A stretch of 64,000 bases of DNA from Litchfieldia alkalitelluris (GCF_002153425.1 NZ_KZ119600.1:152593-216592), one strand, 5' to 3'; positions 1-9,370 are shown, numbered from the stretch's first letter. Numbers and translations are program-made. The notes: generated from the letters alone by a model not told the origin.

Positions 1-10
1 TAGTGGCAAA

Positions 11-145
11 TAAGGGGAATTTTTCCGCCTAAGCAAAGAAAATCCCCTCTTTTTAAATAGATTCGAGTTATAAGTGGAATTTCTCCGGTTATATAGACTA
101 TTTTCCGTGTTATTTAATAAATAAGCGGAAATTCTACGTTTATTT
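11..145. repeat. Intergenic repeat array, family A (3 degenerate units)
   Basis: Three related units begin near 11, 71 and 122: TAAGGGGAATTTTTCCGCCT, then TAAGTGGAATTTCTCCGGTT, then TAAGCGGAAATTCTACGTTT. Each is an imperfect inverted repeat (GGGGAA/TTTCC type) separated by AT-rich spacer; spacing is about 60 and 51 bp. The same type recurs at 11630-11820. The array may extend left of the window. No convincing gene lies in 1-344. Confidence 0.6.
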
Positions 146-344
146 ATTTGTTATCAATGGAAACTGTCGCTAACCAAAAAAGGCCAGGACGTTTATACCA
201 GATGTTTCTTATAGGACCTTTACACATATCACAAAAGAAGCCCTTTCTTTTTAAACATAAAGATAGGATAATAGTAAAATATTTAGAAAAAAGATATTTA
301 TTAATTTTTTACTATACTATTACCTTTATATGGGTGGGCTATAT

Positions 345-2633
345 ATGAAATTAAAGGGAAAAGTGATTGTCTTAAGTATTATAAGTGTGACTTCGTTACT
401 GCTATTCCTATTTCTCCTTGTTAATCCCTTGCTATTAGAACGATATCGGGACTTAGAGGAAACGATAATGGCCGAAAATGTTAAAAGAGTCGAAAATGCT
501 TTTAATAATGAAATAAATCGGCTAAGTATGATTGTCAGGGATTATGCTGTTTGGGATGATACGTATGAGTTCATACAGGATAAAAATGAGGACTACATAA
601 GAAGCAATTGGGTAGATGATACATTTCTGTCAAACCAGATTCACATGGTGCTGTACTTTGATGAAAATGAAGATTTGATATATGAAAAGGGACTAAATCT
701 TAATGATGAAACGACGTTTGATATTGCTGATGAAATTGATAAGGAGGACTTAGTCAGTTTTTATGAAACGAGAAAATCAGGGTTGATAGCAGGGAAAGAA
801 CACCCTATTATTTTGGCATCTCATCGGATCTATCCTAGCTTAAAGAATCAAACTTCAACTGGAATATTAATCATGGGGATAATTGTTGATGATGCTTTGG
901 TGGACCGCATCGCAGATAATGTGCAATTACCACTAGTTATAGAAGAACAAATAATACTAGATACAGAGTCGAGTAATGATTATAACATTCAAATATTAGA
1001 CAAAGAAAAGGTTCAAGGATCAACGTATTTTACGTATGATAATAATCTAGGAAATATGGAATTGAGTTTTATCGTAGATAGAACAGTATATCAATCGGGG
1101 TCAGATATACTTACGTGGTTTTATATTTTTTATGGCATTATAAGTGTTATATTGACATTTTTTATTGTAGTTATTTTGGATAAGTACTTTATTGTCAGAC
1201 TTAAGAATTTATCCAATGAAATTAAATATATACAAGAAACGAGAGATCTTAGGAAACGAATTGTCCCTAGGGGAAAAGATGAGGTTGGGACGCTAGAACA
1301 TGGTTTTAACCAAATGCTAGACTCTTTAAAATTATCACAGCATGAAATACAGGAGTTAGCAATGAAGGATAGTTTAACAGGACTTCCTAACCGAAGGCAT
1401 TTCGTTGATCAACTAAACAAAATGTTAGAAGAAGATTCTCAACAGAAAGTAACTGTTATCTTTCTAGACATTGACTTATTTAAAAGAGTAAACGATACCC
1501 TCGGTCATTATTCCGGAGATAAATTGTTGCAGGAACTTTCCGCTCGTCTGAAAAGTTGTTTCGCAGATAATAGTTTAGTTGGAAGATGGGGCGGAGATGA
1601 GTTTGTTATCGCCATGACTGTTGTTGATGAATCTGCTATAGATAAAAAGGCAGAGGAACTGTTGAAATCTATTTCTGACCCTGTAGAATTAGGTTCCTTT
1701 GTATTTGATATCACCATGAGCATGGGAATCAGTCAGTACCCTGAAGATGGAACGACAGGGGAATCATTAATTCAAAATGCAGATATTGCTATGTATGAGG
1801 CGAAACGCTCAGGTAAGAGCCAATTTAAATATTATCGAGATATTAAGCAGTTATCTTACTTTCAGAACTATGTAACTCTTGAAAGGGAATTGAAGCAGGC
1901 TTTGAAAAATAAAGAATTTGTTCTATATTACCAACCAATTTTTTCAGATGGTGGAAAAGTGATTAGTGGAGTGGAAGCATTAGTTCGTTGGATACATCCA
2001 GAGAAAGGCTTAATTCCACCCTTTGAGTTTATAACAGCTGCTGAGGAAATGGGAATCATGCCTGATATCGGAGATTGGGTATTAAATGAAGGACTACGCC
2101 AGCTTCATCAATGGCATACCTTAGGATATGACAAGCTTACTTTATCGATCAATGCCTCGAAAACACAAATGATGGACGATAGGTTTTTCAAAGAGGTATC
2201 TGAAAAACTTAGGGAATATGATATTCGTCCTGACCGTTTAGGGATAGAGATTACAGAAAGTGATGTATGTGATTACTTAGATAAAATTACAGAATTTACT
2301 ACAAAGCTAAAGCAATTAGGAGTTAAGATTTCACTTGATGACTTTGGTGTTGGACTTTCTTCCTTAAATTATTTAAAAGAGATAAAAGTAACACAATTGA
2401 AAGTAGACCGCTCATTTATGAGAAGAATCCCAGAGGACCAATATGACTGTGCGCTTTTATCGGGAATATGCACTTTATGTGAGAAATTAAATATTGAAGT
2501 AGTAACTGAAGGGGTAGAAACGAAACAACAATTTGAATATATAGCTAATCAAAACCATAAAATGCAAGGGTACTATTTTAGTCATCCAGTACTTCCAGAC
2601 CAGTTGGAGGAACAGCTTCGCAGATTGAATTAA
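345..2633 (+). CDS. Membrane-bound GGDEF/EAL c-di-GMP enzyme with CHASE4-like sensor
   Basis: A 762-aa protein likely controlling the second messenger c-di-GMP. An N-terminal membrane segment (about 7-30) precedes an extracytoplasmic domain with the CHASE4-type DYAVWDDTY motif. A second membrane segment (about 250-272) leads into a HAMP region. The GGDEF motif is intact (416-420) but I see no RxxD inhibitory site at the usual position. The EAL domain keeps EALVRW (from 544), ITES, DDFGVG, the LKVDRSF lysine and VTEGVE, so phosphodiesterase activity is plausible and either activity may dominate. I chose the ATG at 345, 6-7 nt after GGGTGGG, over an ATG five codons upstream that lacks a ribosome site. 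The signal it senses is unknown. Confidence 0.9.
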   Translation: MKLKGKVIVLSIISVTSLLLFLFLLVNPLLLERYRDLEETIMAENVKRVENAFNNEINRLSMIVRDYAVWDDTYEFIQDKNEDYIRSNWVDDTFLSNQIHMVLYFDENEDLIYEKGLNLNDETTFDIADEIDKEDLVSFYETRKSGLIAGKEHPIILASHRIYPSLKNQTSTGILIMGIIVDDALVDRIADNVQLPLVIEEQIILDTESSNDYNIQILDKEKVQGSTYFTYDNNLGNMELSFIVDRTVYQSGSDILTWFYIFYGIISVILTFFIVVILDKYFIVRLKNLSNEIKYIQETRDLRKRIVPRGKDEVGTLEHGFNQMLDSLKLSQHEIQELAMKDSLTGLPNRRHFVDQLNKMLEEDSQQKVTVIFLDIDLFKRVNDTLGHYSGDKLLQELSARLKSCFADNSLVGRWGGDEFVIAMTVVDESAIDKKAEELLKSISDPVELGSFVFDITMSMGISQYPEDGTTGESLIQNADIAMYEAKRSGKSQFKYYRDIKQLSYFQNYVTLERELKQALKNKEFVLYYQPIFSDGGKVISGVEALVRWIHPEKGLIPPFEFITAAEEMGIMPDIGDWVLNEGLRQLHQWHTLGYDKLTLSINASKTQMMDDRFFKEVSEKLREYDIRPDRLGIEITESDVCDYLDKITEFTTKLKQLGVKISLDDFGVGLSSLNYLKEIKVTQLKVDRSFMRRIPEDQYDCALLSGICTLCEKLNIEVVTEGVETKQQFEYIANQNHKMQGYYFSHPVLPDQLEEQLRRLN

Positions 2634-2768
2634 GTATACTTTACCAGTTTGGAGCAACATTATTAAATTAATCCTATAGAAATAGTAAGAAATGATTCAC
2701 ATCTTTCTCCTATGCCTTTATAATGAATATAACAAATGTAATTCGATCGTTCGGTGGAGGTGGGAAGG

Positions 2769-3101
2769 ATGAAGAAAAGAATTCTTATTTCGGTGATTGG
2801 AGTTGCGTTGGTCTCTATCTTTTTTATTGTATCCTTCGTTTCTGCTACACCAACAGAGTATGTGTATGCGGAGCAATTTGCAAAGGAATTCATTGCAGAT
2901 GAATATAGTTTACAAGAAGAAGAAATAGAAGTAGAGGTCATTCATTACTGGGAAGAAGAAGACAGGTTTGCACTTGGTTTGAAGCATGTATCTGAGAAGA
3001 AATTTGAAGTGGCACTTCGACTCGAAGAAGACTTGGATCTTGCCTTTATTTTAGATGTGACAGGTCTATATGATGAGTTTGGCTTAGCGTATTGTCATTG
3101 A
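2769..3101 (+). CDS. Small secreted or membrane-anchored protein, unknown function
   Basis: A 110-aa protein I do not recognise. It starts with MKKR and a hydrophobic stretch (about 5-25) ending near FVSATP, so it is a signal peptide or N-terminal anchor. The rest is acidic and rich in E/D (EEEIEVEVIHYWEEEDRF), suggesting a small exported domain. GGAGG (2756-2760) lies 8 nt before the ATG; the in-frame upstream GTG would overlap this ribosome site. A strong terminator follows at 3142. It stands alone between the c-di-GMP gene and pgcA. Confidence 0.6.
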   Translation: MKKRILISVIGVALVSIFFIVSFVSATPTEYVYAEQFAKEFIADEYSLQEEEIEVEVIHYWEEEDRFALGLKHVSEKKFEVALRLEEDLDLAFILDVTGLYDEFGLAYCH

Positions 3102-3141
3102 TATCATGAAATTAAATAAACGTTTAATTAATCTACGTGAA

Positions 3142-3178
3142 AAATGTGGGCTTCCAATTGGAGACCCACATTTTTTCT
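3142..3178 (+). terminator. Rho-independent terminator
   Basis: AATGTGGG pairs with CCCACATT around a TCCAATTGGA centre and is followed by TTTTTTCTT. It closes the gene ending at 3101. Confidence 0.8.
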
Positions 3179-3202
3179 TGTGGTATTTTATGAATGAACT
3201 AA

Positions 3203-3337
3203 TTAGTTTAAAATGTTATTCCCATTTACAACTTCATCTTTGAGATTTAGTGCAGTAGCGACAAGAAACAGTAGAGACCCACTGAAAAACAAAACTTTTA
3301 TTAGTAAACTGAGGTTGTCCTCTTCTTTCATTTGCAT
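3203..3337 (-). CDS. Putative 44-aa single-pass membrane protein
   Basis: A short reverse-strand frame of 44 aa: a charged start (MQMKEEDN), one hydrophobic segment (about residues 10-29, LIKVLFFSGSLLFLVATAL) and a polar tail. A GGGAG ribosome site lies 7 nt before the ATG at 3337. I do not recognise the family. The support is the ribosome site and the coherent TM-protein composition in an otherwise empty 530-bp gap. No distinct terminator is visible downstream. It could still be a chance frame. Confidence 0.4.
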   Translation of the reverse strand: MQMKEEDNLSLLIKVLFFSGSLLFLVATALNLKDEVVNGNNILN

Positions 3338-3630
3338 CAAATCACTCCCATTTTAATGATCCATAAGAAGTTAGTACAGAGATAATTCATTGTCCATCAC
3401 TTACATTTTATGAATGTATAAAGTGAGAGTGTTTGTCCCAGTAAAAAATTACAGGGAAAGCAAGTACCATGCAGCGGGTTAAATTACACTCAGAATCTAT
3501 ACTTTTATGAAAAAACATATTCTCGTAGTTGCTATGGGAATCTTGAAAGATCGAATGGAAAAAATAATAAAAATATATTAATATTGTAAGAAGTGAATTA
3601 AATAATTGTCGAAGTGAAGGAGTGTTCCAG

Positions 3631-5370
3631 ATGTCCTGGAAAGAAGATTATAACAGGTGGATAAAATTTGAAAATCTAAATGTTGAATATAGAACTGAAT
3701 TGGACAAGATGAGTGAAAATCAAGAGGCCCTTGAAGATGCCTTTTATAAGACATTAGAATTTGGGACTGGCGGTATGCGTGGAGAAATTGGTCCAGGTAT
3801 TAACCGAATGAATATATATACTATTCGCAGAGCAACTAAAGGTTTAGCTGCACTGATCACAGAAAAGGGACAAGCTGAGATGGATCGTGGCGTTGCTATT
3901 TCCTATGATAACCGCCATTTTTCTAGGGATTTCGCTATAGAAGCTGCAAAGGTTCTAGGAACAGATGGCATTAAAGCCTATGTTTTTGAAGAACTAAGGC
4001 CAACACCACAGCTCTCATTCGCTGTTCGTCATTTAAATGCTACTGCAGGAATTATGATTACAGCAAGTCACAATCCACCAGAATATAATGGTTTTAAAGT
4101 TTACGGAGATGATGGAGCCCAACTAGTAGGTCGTGACTCTGAGGCACTTCTAGACCTAGTGAATGCTGTGGAAGATGAATTACAAGTACCTGTGAAAGAA
4201 GAAGAGGAATTAGTAGAAGCAGGGTTATTAAATTTCGTTGGACAAGAGATGGATGAAGCGTATGGAAAACAGCTCTTATCCGTAGTAAAGGATAATGACT
4301 TATTAAAAGCTTCTGGAGAAAAATTAAACATAGTTTTTACACCATTACATGGCGCATCGAAAAAGCCCCTAATGGAAAGTTTCAAAAACGCAGGTTTTTC
4401 GAATATCAGTCTTGTGGAAGAACAAGCAATGCCAGATCCTGATTTCAAAGGTGTTTCTTCTGCTAATCCAGAAGATCACATTGCTTTTGATCGAGCTATG
4501 GCTCAAGGAGAAGAGGTTGGAGCCGATATTTTAATTGCTTGTGATCCAGATGGGGATAGAGTTGGTATTGCAGCTAAATCATCAGAAGGTAAGTATCAAG
4601 TATTAACAGGGAACCAAACAGGTGCATTATTGCTTCATTACCTGTTCTCTACTCTAAAGAAAAAGAATAAACTCCCTAATGATGCAGTTATGATTCAGAC
4701 TATCGTTACTTCGCCATTAGGGAAAGCAATCGCAGATTCTTTTGGTGTAGAAGCGATGGACGTTTTAACAGGCTTTAAATTTATTGCTGAAAAAATTAGG
4801 GAGTTTGAAGCTACTGAGTCGAAAACTTTCTTATTTGGTTATGAAGAAAGCTATGGTTATTTAATTGAGCCTTTTGTAAGAGATAAAGATGCCATTCAAG
4901 CTGCTCTCCTTGCAGCGGAAGTAGCTCTTTACTATAAAACGGAAGGAAAAACTTTGTTCGAAGGCTTGAACGAGTTGTATGAAACGTACGGTTACTTTTA
5001 TGAAACTTTACGATCCTTTGTTTTTAAAGGAAAGCAAGGGGTAGAAGTAATGAGTTCAACTATGGAGGCATTTCGAAGGGAATCATTGGAAGTTGAAGGC
5101 TTTAGTTTAATGCTTTCAGAGGACTACGCTACAGGAAAAGCCTATGATCATATTAGTAAAAAAGAACAACCTATTGATCTCCCAAAATCAAATGTTCTGA
5201 AATATATGATGACAGATGGTTCTTGGGTTTGTTTACGCCCATCAGGAACTGAGCCAAAGCTGAAACTGTATTTCGGTGTTAATGACAAGACGTCTGACAG
5301 TGCTCAGAAAAAGATGGAGAATCTCATTGAACCAGTTTTAAAGCAACTTGAAATTTTACAAAGTAAATAA
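3631..5370 (+). CDS. pgcA: Phosphoglucomutase / phosphomannomutase family, PgcA type
   Basis: A 579-aa alpha-phosphohexomutase that interconverts glucose 6-phosphate and glucose 1-phosphate, feeding UDP-glucose for glycolipid and wall polymer synthesis. All four signatures are present: the phosphoserine loop TASHNPP (about residue 145), the metal loop DPDGDR (about 308), the sugar-binding GYEESYGY (about 407) and the phosphate-binding RPSGTEPK near the C-terminus. Length and N-terminus (MSWKEDYNRW) match B. subtilis PgcA. ATG 3631 has AAGGAG 8 nt upstream; the longer GTG reading has none. It is followed by its own terminator, so is probably monocistronic. Confidence 0.93.
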   Translation: MSWKEDYNRWIKFENLNVEYRTELDKMSENQEALEDAFYKTLEFGTGGMRGEIGPGINRMNIYTIRRATKGLAALITEKGQAEMDRGVAISYDNRHFSRDFAIEAAKVLGTDGIKAYVFEELRPTPQLSFAVRHLNATAGIMITASHNPPEYNGFKVYGDDGAQLVGRDSEALLDLVNAVEDELQVPVKEEEELVEAGLLNFVGQEMDEAYGKQLLSVVKDNDLLKASGEKLNIVFTPLHGASKKPLMESFKNAGFSNISLVEEQAMPDPDFKGVSSANPEDHIAFDRAMAQGEEVGADILIACDPDGDRVGIAAKSSEGKYQVLTGNQTGALLLHYLFSTLKKKNKLPNDAVMIQTIVTSPLGKAIADSFGVEAMDVLTGFKFIAEKIREFEATESKTFLFGYEESYGYLIEPFVRDKDAIQAALLAAEVALYYKTEGKTLFEGLNELYETYGYFYETLRSFVFKGKQGVEVMSSTMEAFRRESLEVEGFSLMLSEDYATGKAYDHISKKEQPIDLPKSNVLKYMMTDGSWVCLRPSGTEPKLKLYFGVNDKTSDSAQKKMENLIEPVLKQLEILQSK

Positions 5371-5385
5371 AGTAGCTTGCATGAT

Positions 5386-5432
5386 AAGGGATGATTTTCG
5401 GTGTAAAAAGCCGTTAATCATCCTTTTTTTTC
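5386..5432 (+). terminator. Terminator of pgcA
   Basis: AAGGGATGATT pairs with AATCATCCTTT across a loop and is followed by an eight-T run. Confidence 0.85.
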
Positions 5433-5499
5433 GTTGTAAAAACCAAGACGGGTGTGCTTTCTCCATATTATTTTTCCAAATCTAGTCTCCTCCCTATCC

Positions 5500-5526
5500 A
5501 CTCTATTCATGTTAAGCATACGCTAA
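5500..5526 (+). promoter_or_regulatory. Candidate SigK-type promoter of the coat gene pair
   Basis: CATACGCTA (5517-5525) fits the SigK -10 consensus CATAnnnTA, with an AC dinucleotide 15 bp upstream as a minimal -35. Its place before a coat gene makes mother-cell late expression plausible. A similar GCATACAGTG lies before the next gene (near 5913). Inference from motif only. Confidence 0.5.
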
Positions 5527-5556
5527 TGTAGTGTGACATTGTAAGGAGGGATACCA

Positions 5557-5862
5557 GTGGGTAACCAAGATAAATTGATGGATGTTTTTATTGACCGTCT
5601 ATTCAGGAAACACAATATCTCTGATGACAATATCGAATTATCAGAAGACGAAAGAGAACGTATGCGAGGAATTGTGGAAAACATTCAAGGTGAAGTTGAA
5701 CAGTTTTTAGAGAATACAGAAAAAAAGGTCACAGAAGACGATATGCCAGCAGGCCTCAATACAACAAATGAATACACAGAAGATGCAGTAGAGAGTTTTC
5801 AAGAGGATAATAGTCCACTAACAAAGCCGAAAGTCTACTTGCAAAATAAGAAAAAGAAATAA
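5557..5862 (+). CDS. cotW: CotW-like spore coat protein
   Basis: A 101-aa, highly charged protein with no membrane segment. Residues 14-55 align well, from memory, with B. subtilis CotW: an F-x-KH-[IV] motif, an 'SEDERERM' helix, then 'IENxxKKK'-like sequence. It ends in a lysine run (QNKKKK). CotW belongs to the insoluble outer coat/crust with CotX and CotV, and a CotX homologue lies directly downstream, which supports the call. GTG start with AAGGAGG 9 nt upstream. Orthology is inferred from short low-complexity similarity plus synteny. Confidence 0.6.
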   Translation: MGNQDKLMDVFIDRLFRKHNISDDNIELSEDERERMRGIVENIQGEVEQFLENTEKKVTEDDMPAGLNTTNEYTEDAVESFQEDNSPLTKPKVYLQNKKKK

Positions 5863-5953
5863 AAATTGTGCGAAAAACCTAAGATGTTTGTCCAATCTAA
5901 ATAATTATTCAAGCATACAGTGTAAGTGAAACCAGATAAAGGAGGAATTAAGA

Positions 5954-6415
5954 GTGAACCAAGAAGTGTATCGTTCAAATGAAGGGCAACAATCTTGGAG
6001 CGCATTGGACACATCAAGAAAGCATCCTCTATGCTTTGATGACCAAGATGAGACACAAGATGCCGCAAACAAAAATAAAACATTGCAATTAAATGAAGAA
6101 TATATTTTTATTAAAGATTCTTGTGATGTAACAGTTAATACTACAGATACGAAGGCAGCAGTAAACCTACAAGCTGGTTTACAGGCAGCAATTGCAGTGT
6201 TAATCAGTATTTCAGTGGCAGACTCTTCAACAAGAGAGGAACTTACTCAAGAACTAATGAATACTGCCAAGGTAAAACAGATCTCTTATCAGAAAACAGT
6301 TGTAGAAAACTCAAGAAACGTAGACATTGCAACGACAGACACACAAGCAGCAGCAAACATTCAAATCTTATTGCAATTACTAATTGCATTAGCAGTTAAG
6401 CTAGATATTCTATAA
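5954..6415 (+). CDS. cotX: Spore coat protein X (CotX/CotV family)
   Basis: A 153-aa spore crust/coat protein. The C-terminal two thirds hold two copies of the Coat_X signature: VTVNTTDTKAAVNLQAGLQ (from about 59) and VDIATTDTQAAANIQILLQ (from about 123), each followed by a hydrophobic beta/helix segment (AAIAVLISISVADS and LLIALAVKLDIL). The conserved bridge 'ELTQELMNTAKVKQ' is present. The N-terminal part is variable (QQSWSALD, HPLCFDDQD). GTG start after AAAGGAGG. A terminator follows at 6427. Together with the CotW-like gene it resembles a trimmed cotVWXYZ cluster. Confidence 0.88.
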   Translation: MNQEVYRSNEGQQSWSALDTSRKHPLCFDDQDETQDAANKNKTLQLNEEYIFIKDSCDVTVNTTDTKAAVNLQAGLQAAIAVLISISVADSSTREELTQELMNTAKVKQISYQKTVVENSRNVDIATTDTQAAANIQILLQLLIALAVKLDIL

Positions 6416-6426
6416 TAAATGAACGG

Positions 6427-6464
6427 AAGCAGGGTGCAATAAAGCATCCTGCTTATTTCATTTT
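6427..6464 (+). terminator. Terminator of cotX
   Basis: AAGCAGGGTGC pairs (one G-T) with GCATCCTGCTT, followed by a T-rich tail. Confidence 0.75.
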
Positions 6465-6599
6465 AAAGTGTCCATTACATACACAGTGAAAATTTATAGG
6501 ACTTTTAACTTGATTCAGTGATGTCGAAGTTTGACCAACTTTGATAGAATTTGTCATGGTATAGTAAAGGTATTCTTGATAAAAAAATGGGGGATCAAC

Positions 6600-8306
6600 A
6601 TGAGGTTAAGCAACATGAAGATGAGGAATAAATTAATTAGTAGTTTTGCATTAGTTTTAATTATTATTTTTACTGTTATTGCATTGACTTATAAAAATTT
6701 TACTGATCAATATGAAGCGATGCAATGGAATAATCATACATATGAAGTGGTTATTGAAGCTGTAGAAATTGAGGGTAGTTTTGTTAATATGGAAACTGGT
6801 GTGAGAGGTTTCGGGATAACTGGAGATGAAACATATCTTGAACCATTTACCCAGGGTTTAGAGGAGTTTGATAGGCATTTTTCAGCAATCAAGGAATTAA
6901 CTTCTGACAATCCTAATCAACAGGAACGATTGGAGAAAATCGAAAGCGACAAGGAACAATGGCTTTCACTTGAAGCGTACCCTTTAATTGAATTACGACA
7001 AAACGCTGACTTGGATGATGTTAGGCATTTTGTTCAGGAAGGTAATGGGAAACGCGCGATGGACGAAATTAGACTTACATTAGTCGAAGTTATTGCAGAA
7101 GAAGAAGCATTACTTGAGGAGCGAAGTGAGTTAACAGAGCAGTTGTTTGTTCTTACGAGATCTACCATCATTATTGGAACAAGTATATGTATTTTATTAA
7201 CTGTGGCAATCATATTTATATTAAATAAAACTGTTACACAATCAACAAAAAGGATTTTGGCTGGGATAACTAATGTGGCAAATGGAGATTTGTCACAAAA
7301 AGTTGAGGTTACAGGAAAAGACGAAATGGCAGAAATGTCAAAAAGACTAAATGATATGATTGATCGATTAAATGGCTTATTACACGCTGTTAATAGTTCA
7401 AGTGAATCAGTGTTACATTCATCAAATTCATTAAAAGAAATTTCAGATCAAACCGCTAAAGCTAATGATGAAGTTGCTATAACAATTTCAGAAATTGCTA
7501 ATGGTGCTAGTAATCAAGCAACTGATATTGAAGAAGGGTCTACTAAGATAAATGAACTTGGCAAAGACATTGAAAATATTACGTTAACTTCAGAAAATAT
7601 GAAGGACGCATCAAATAAAACTCATATCCTATCTAGTAAAGGCGAAGACATTGTAAAAGTTTTAACGGAAAAATCAGAAGAGAGTAATAGTGTAACAAAT
7701 AAGGTTAACGACTCTATTATAAAAGTTAATGAAAGTACTGCACAAATTGGAACTATTATAAAAAGTATTAGTGATATTGCTGAACAAACAAACTTATTGG
7801 CTCTGAATGCTTCCATTGAGGCTGCTAGGGCAGGAGAAGCAGGTCGTGGATTTGCAGTAGTTGCAGATGAAATAAGAAAATTAGCTGAACAATCTACGAA
7901 ATCTGTGAAAGATATAAATGATATATTAGTTATGATTCAAAATAACTCAGATATAGCCTTCACCTCTATGACAAGTGCAAAAGAAATTACTGAACAACAA
8001 CATGAGGCAGTACTACAAACAAGTACCATTTTTAATGATATATCGGATTCGATTTTAACATTAATTGAGAAAATATCAGAAGTAACTAATTCCAGTGTAG
8101 ATATGAATAATAAAAAAGAAAGTATTTTAAGTATGATAGAAAAACTGTCAGCATTGTCCGAGGAAACGGCTGCGTCTACAGAAGAAGCATCTGCAGCAAC
8201 TGAAGAACAGGCGGCCTCAATGCATAGTTTGTTACAACATGCAGAAGGCTTACACGATTTATCAAATAGTTTAATACAAGAAGTGAATAAGTTTAAGTTA
8301 AGATAA
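6600..8306 (+). CDS. Methyl-accepting chemotaxis protein with CHASE3-like sensor
   Basis: A 568-aa transmembrane chemoreceptor that would signal to CheA/CheW. TM1 is about residues 13-32. The outer domain has the CHASE3 feature '[19 protein letters not shown]'. TM2 is about 185-208, then HAMP, then a long coiled-coil signalling domain. The conserved hairpin tip ([18 protein letters not shown], about 396-413) is intact. A ribosome site (GGGGG) precedes ATG 6600; the in-frame upstream start is not supported. No che or motility gene is adjacent, so it is an orphan receptor. The ligand cannot be told. Confidence 0.92.
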   Translation: MRLSNMKMRNKLISSFALVLIIIFTVIALTYKNFTDQYEAMQWNNHTYEVVIEAVEIEGSFVNMETGVRGFGITGDETYLEPFTQGLEEFDRHFSAIKELTSDNPNQQERLEKIESDKEQWLSLEAYPLIELRQNADLDDVRHFVQEGNGKRAMDEIRLTLVEVIAEEEALLEERSELTEQLFVLTRSTIIIGTSICILLTVAIIFILNKTVTQSTKRILAGITNVANGDLSQKVEVTGKDEMAEMSKRLNDMIDRLNGLLHAVNSSSESVLHSSNSLKEISDQTAKANDEVAITISEIANGASNQATDIEEGSTKINELGKDIENITLTSENMKDASNKTHILSSKGEDIVKVLTEKSEESNSVTNKVNDSIIKVNESTAQIGTIIKSISDIAEQTNLLALNASIEAARAGEAGRGFAVVADEIRKLAEQSTKSVKDINDILVMIQNNSDIAFTSMTSAKEITEQQHEAVLQTSTIFNDISDSILTLIEKISEVTNSSVDMNNKKESILSMIEKLSALSEETAASTEEASAATEEQAASMHSLLQHAEGLHDLSNSLIQEVNKFKLR

Positions 8307-8333
8307 TCTAGGAAAAAATGAGTGTTATTTATT

Positions 8334-8645
8334 AACTCTGTTAAAGGATAATGTTGATATTTAACACTTTTGATTTTTTGTGGAAGGTATGCCTGTCTCT
8401 TCCTCTACGAGCAAATGCTTCGTAGCGTATCCGTCGAGACAACTCGCAGCATACTCGTGATGTTTATGCTCGTTCCTGCGGGATTAAAGGCAGGGGTAAG
8501 ACCCCGCAGATGCAAAGCATCGAGGAGGCTTACCAGCCGCCCGCGGCAAAGAAGACACTGCGAAAGTTGAGCAGATGTCGCACTTGTACCTTGCGTGAAA
8601 GCGAGTACCTGTAACAAAAAATCAACATCTAAGTTTAACAGAGCC
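8334..8645. mobile_element. MITE-like element with 8-bp target duplication
   Basis: A 312-bp GC-rich non-coding element. The left end AACTCTGTTAAAGG... and the complement of the right end GGCTCTGTTAAACTTAG... form imperfect terminal inverted repeats; an ATGTTGAT and TTGATTTTTTG block continues the similarity inward. TATTTATT occurs immediately outside both ends (8326-8333, 8646-8653), an apparent 8-bp duplication. Inside are GTCTC/GAGAC (8395-8399, 8436-8440) enclosing CTACGA/TCGTAG, and a hairpin CCTGCGGG/CCCGCAG. It encodes no plausible protein. Partial copies occur at about 46340-46470 and 26885-26976, and its core is in the tRNA arrays. Confidence 0.75.
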
Positions 8646-8702
8646 TATTTATTTAGAAAAACTTCATAAAATCTCAAGGCTCACATAACTTGATAACAGC
8701 AT

Positions 8703-8740
8703 AAAAATTCCACATGTCATCTGCATGTGGAATTTTTATA
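8703..8740. terminator. Hairpin terminator
   Basis: AAAATTCCACATG pairs with CATGTGGAATTTTT, loop TCATCTG, then T-rich. It lies 400 bp past the chemoreceptor gene beyond the MITE, and may have been its original terminator before insertion. Confidence 0.7.
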
Positions 8741-8820
8741 ATTAGTGAAAAGTAACTGTTCAAATTCAAATTTTCAAAGTAAACTGAATTTATAATAACC
8801 GACCGTATCGGAGGGGGAAA

Positions 8821-9279
8821 ATGAAAGTATTTGCTATTATTCTTATTGCATTATCAACGATATCGTTTCGCGCTTGTGACCATCAACAACCACATGAAGA
8901 TTTGGAGCTGTCATTATCTCCTAACTATTCAGAAGGGGTATTGTATTTAACACCAGTCATTACATATATTGGGGAGGATCCTATTAAATTGCATTATGGG
9001 AATAACATTGCATGGATTGAGCGTGTAGAAAAAGATGAGGAAACCTATTTTGAATATGAGGAACCTACCGCAGTGTTAGAGCATCGTTCAAAATTAGTGG
9101 AAGAAGATGAAAGAGCGGGTCAGACCATTAAAATTGAAGTGGATCCAGGTACATATGAAATTGTATTAAAGGCAGAATACACAGTGGAAAAAGACGGTGA
9201 AAGGGCTACAAATACGGACGGAAATAATGGGTTTCAACATACCAATCGAGTCGTTCAGACCATTGAAGTGAAACGGTGA
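8821..9279 (+). CDS. Putative lipoprotein, unknown function
   Basis: A 152-aa exported protein. A short hydrophobic N-terminus (MKVFAIILIALSTISF) ends in RAC-D; cysteine 19 could be lipidated although Arg at -2 is atypical for a lipobox. The mature part reads as a beta-sandwich ('YLTPVITYIGEDPIKLHYGNN', 'GTYEIVLKAEYTV'), like small domains that follow 'DPGTYEI' patterns in Bacillus exported proteins of unknown role. GGAGGGGG lies 4 nt before the ATG. No operon partner. Confidence 0.65.
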   Translation: MKVFAIILIALSTISFRACDHQQPHEDLELSLSPNYSEGVLYLTPVITYIGEDPIKLHYGNNIAWIERVEKDEETYFEYEEPTAVLEHRSKLVEEDERAGQTIKIEVDPGTYEIVLKAEYTVEKDGERATNTDGNNGFQHTNRVVQTIEVKR

Positions 9280-9340
9280 TAATCCCTACACGAAAGGAAT
9301 GGCAACGCTATCATAAAAGGGTTGAGAAAGGAAAAATGTG

Positions 9341-9370
9341 TTTACAGAGGGAAGTGCTGTGTGATATGAT
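9341..9370 (+). promoter_or_regulatory. SigA promoter of the cold shock gene
   Basis: TTTACA (9341-9346), 18-bp spacer, TATGAT (9365-9370). The resulting leader is about 130 nt, the usual long untranslated leader of csp genes that responds to temperature. Confidence 0.65.

Noticed and set aside
148..348. 66-aa forward frame before the GGDEF/EAL gene
   Set aside because: No ribosome site, AT-rich low-quality composition, overlaps repeat sequence and the next gene start.
3507..3590. 24-codon frame MKKHILVVAMG...
   Set aside because: No ribosome site and no supporting terminator or context.
8370..8617. Frames of 66 and 70 aa on both strands
   Set aside because: They lie wholly in the GC-rich MITE and mirror each other; R/S/C-rich translation without a ribosome site.
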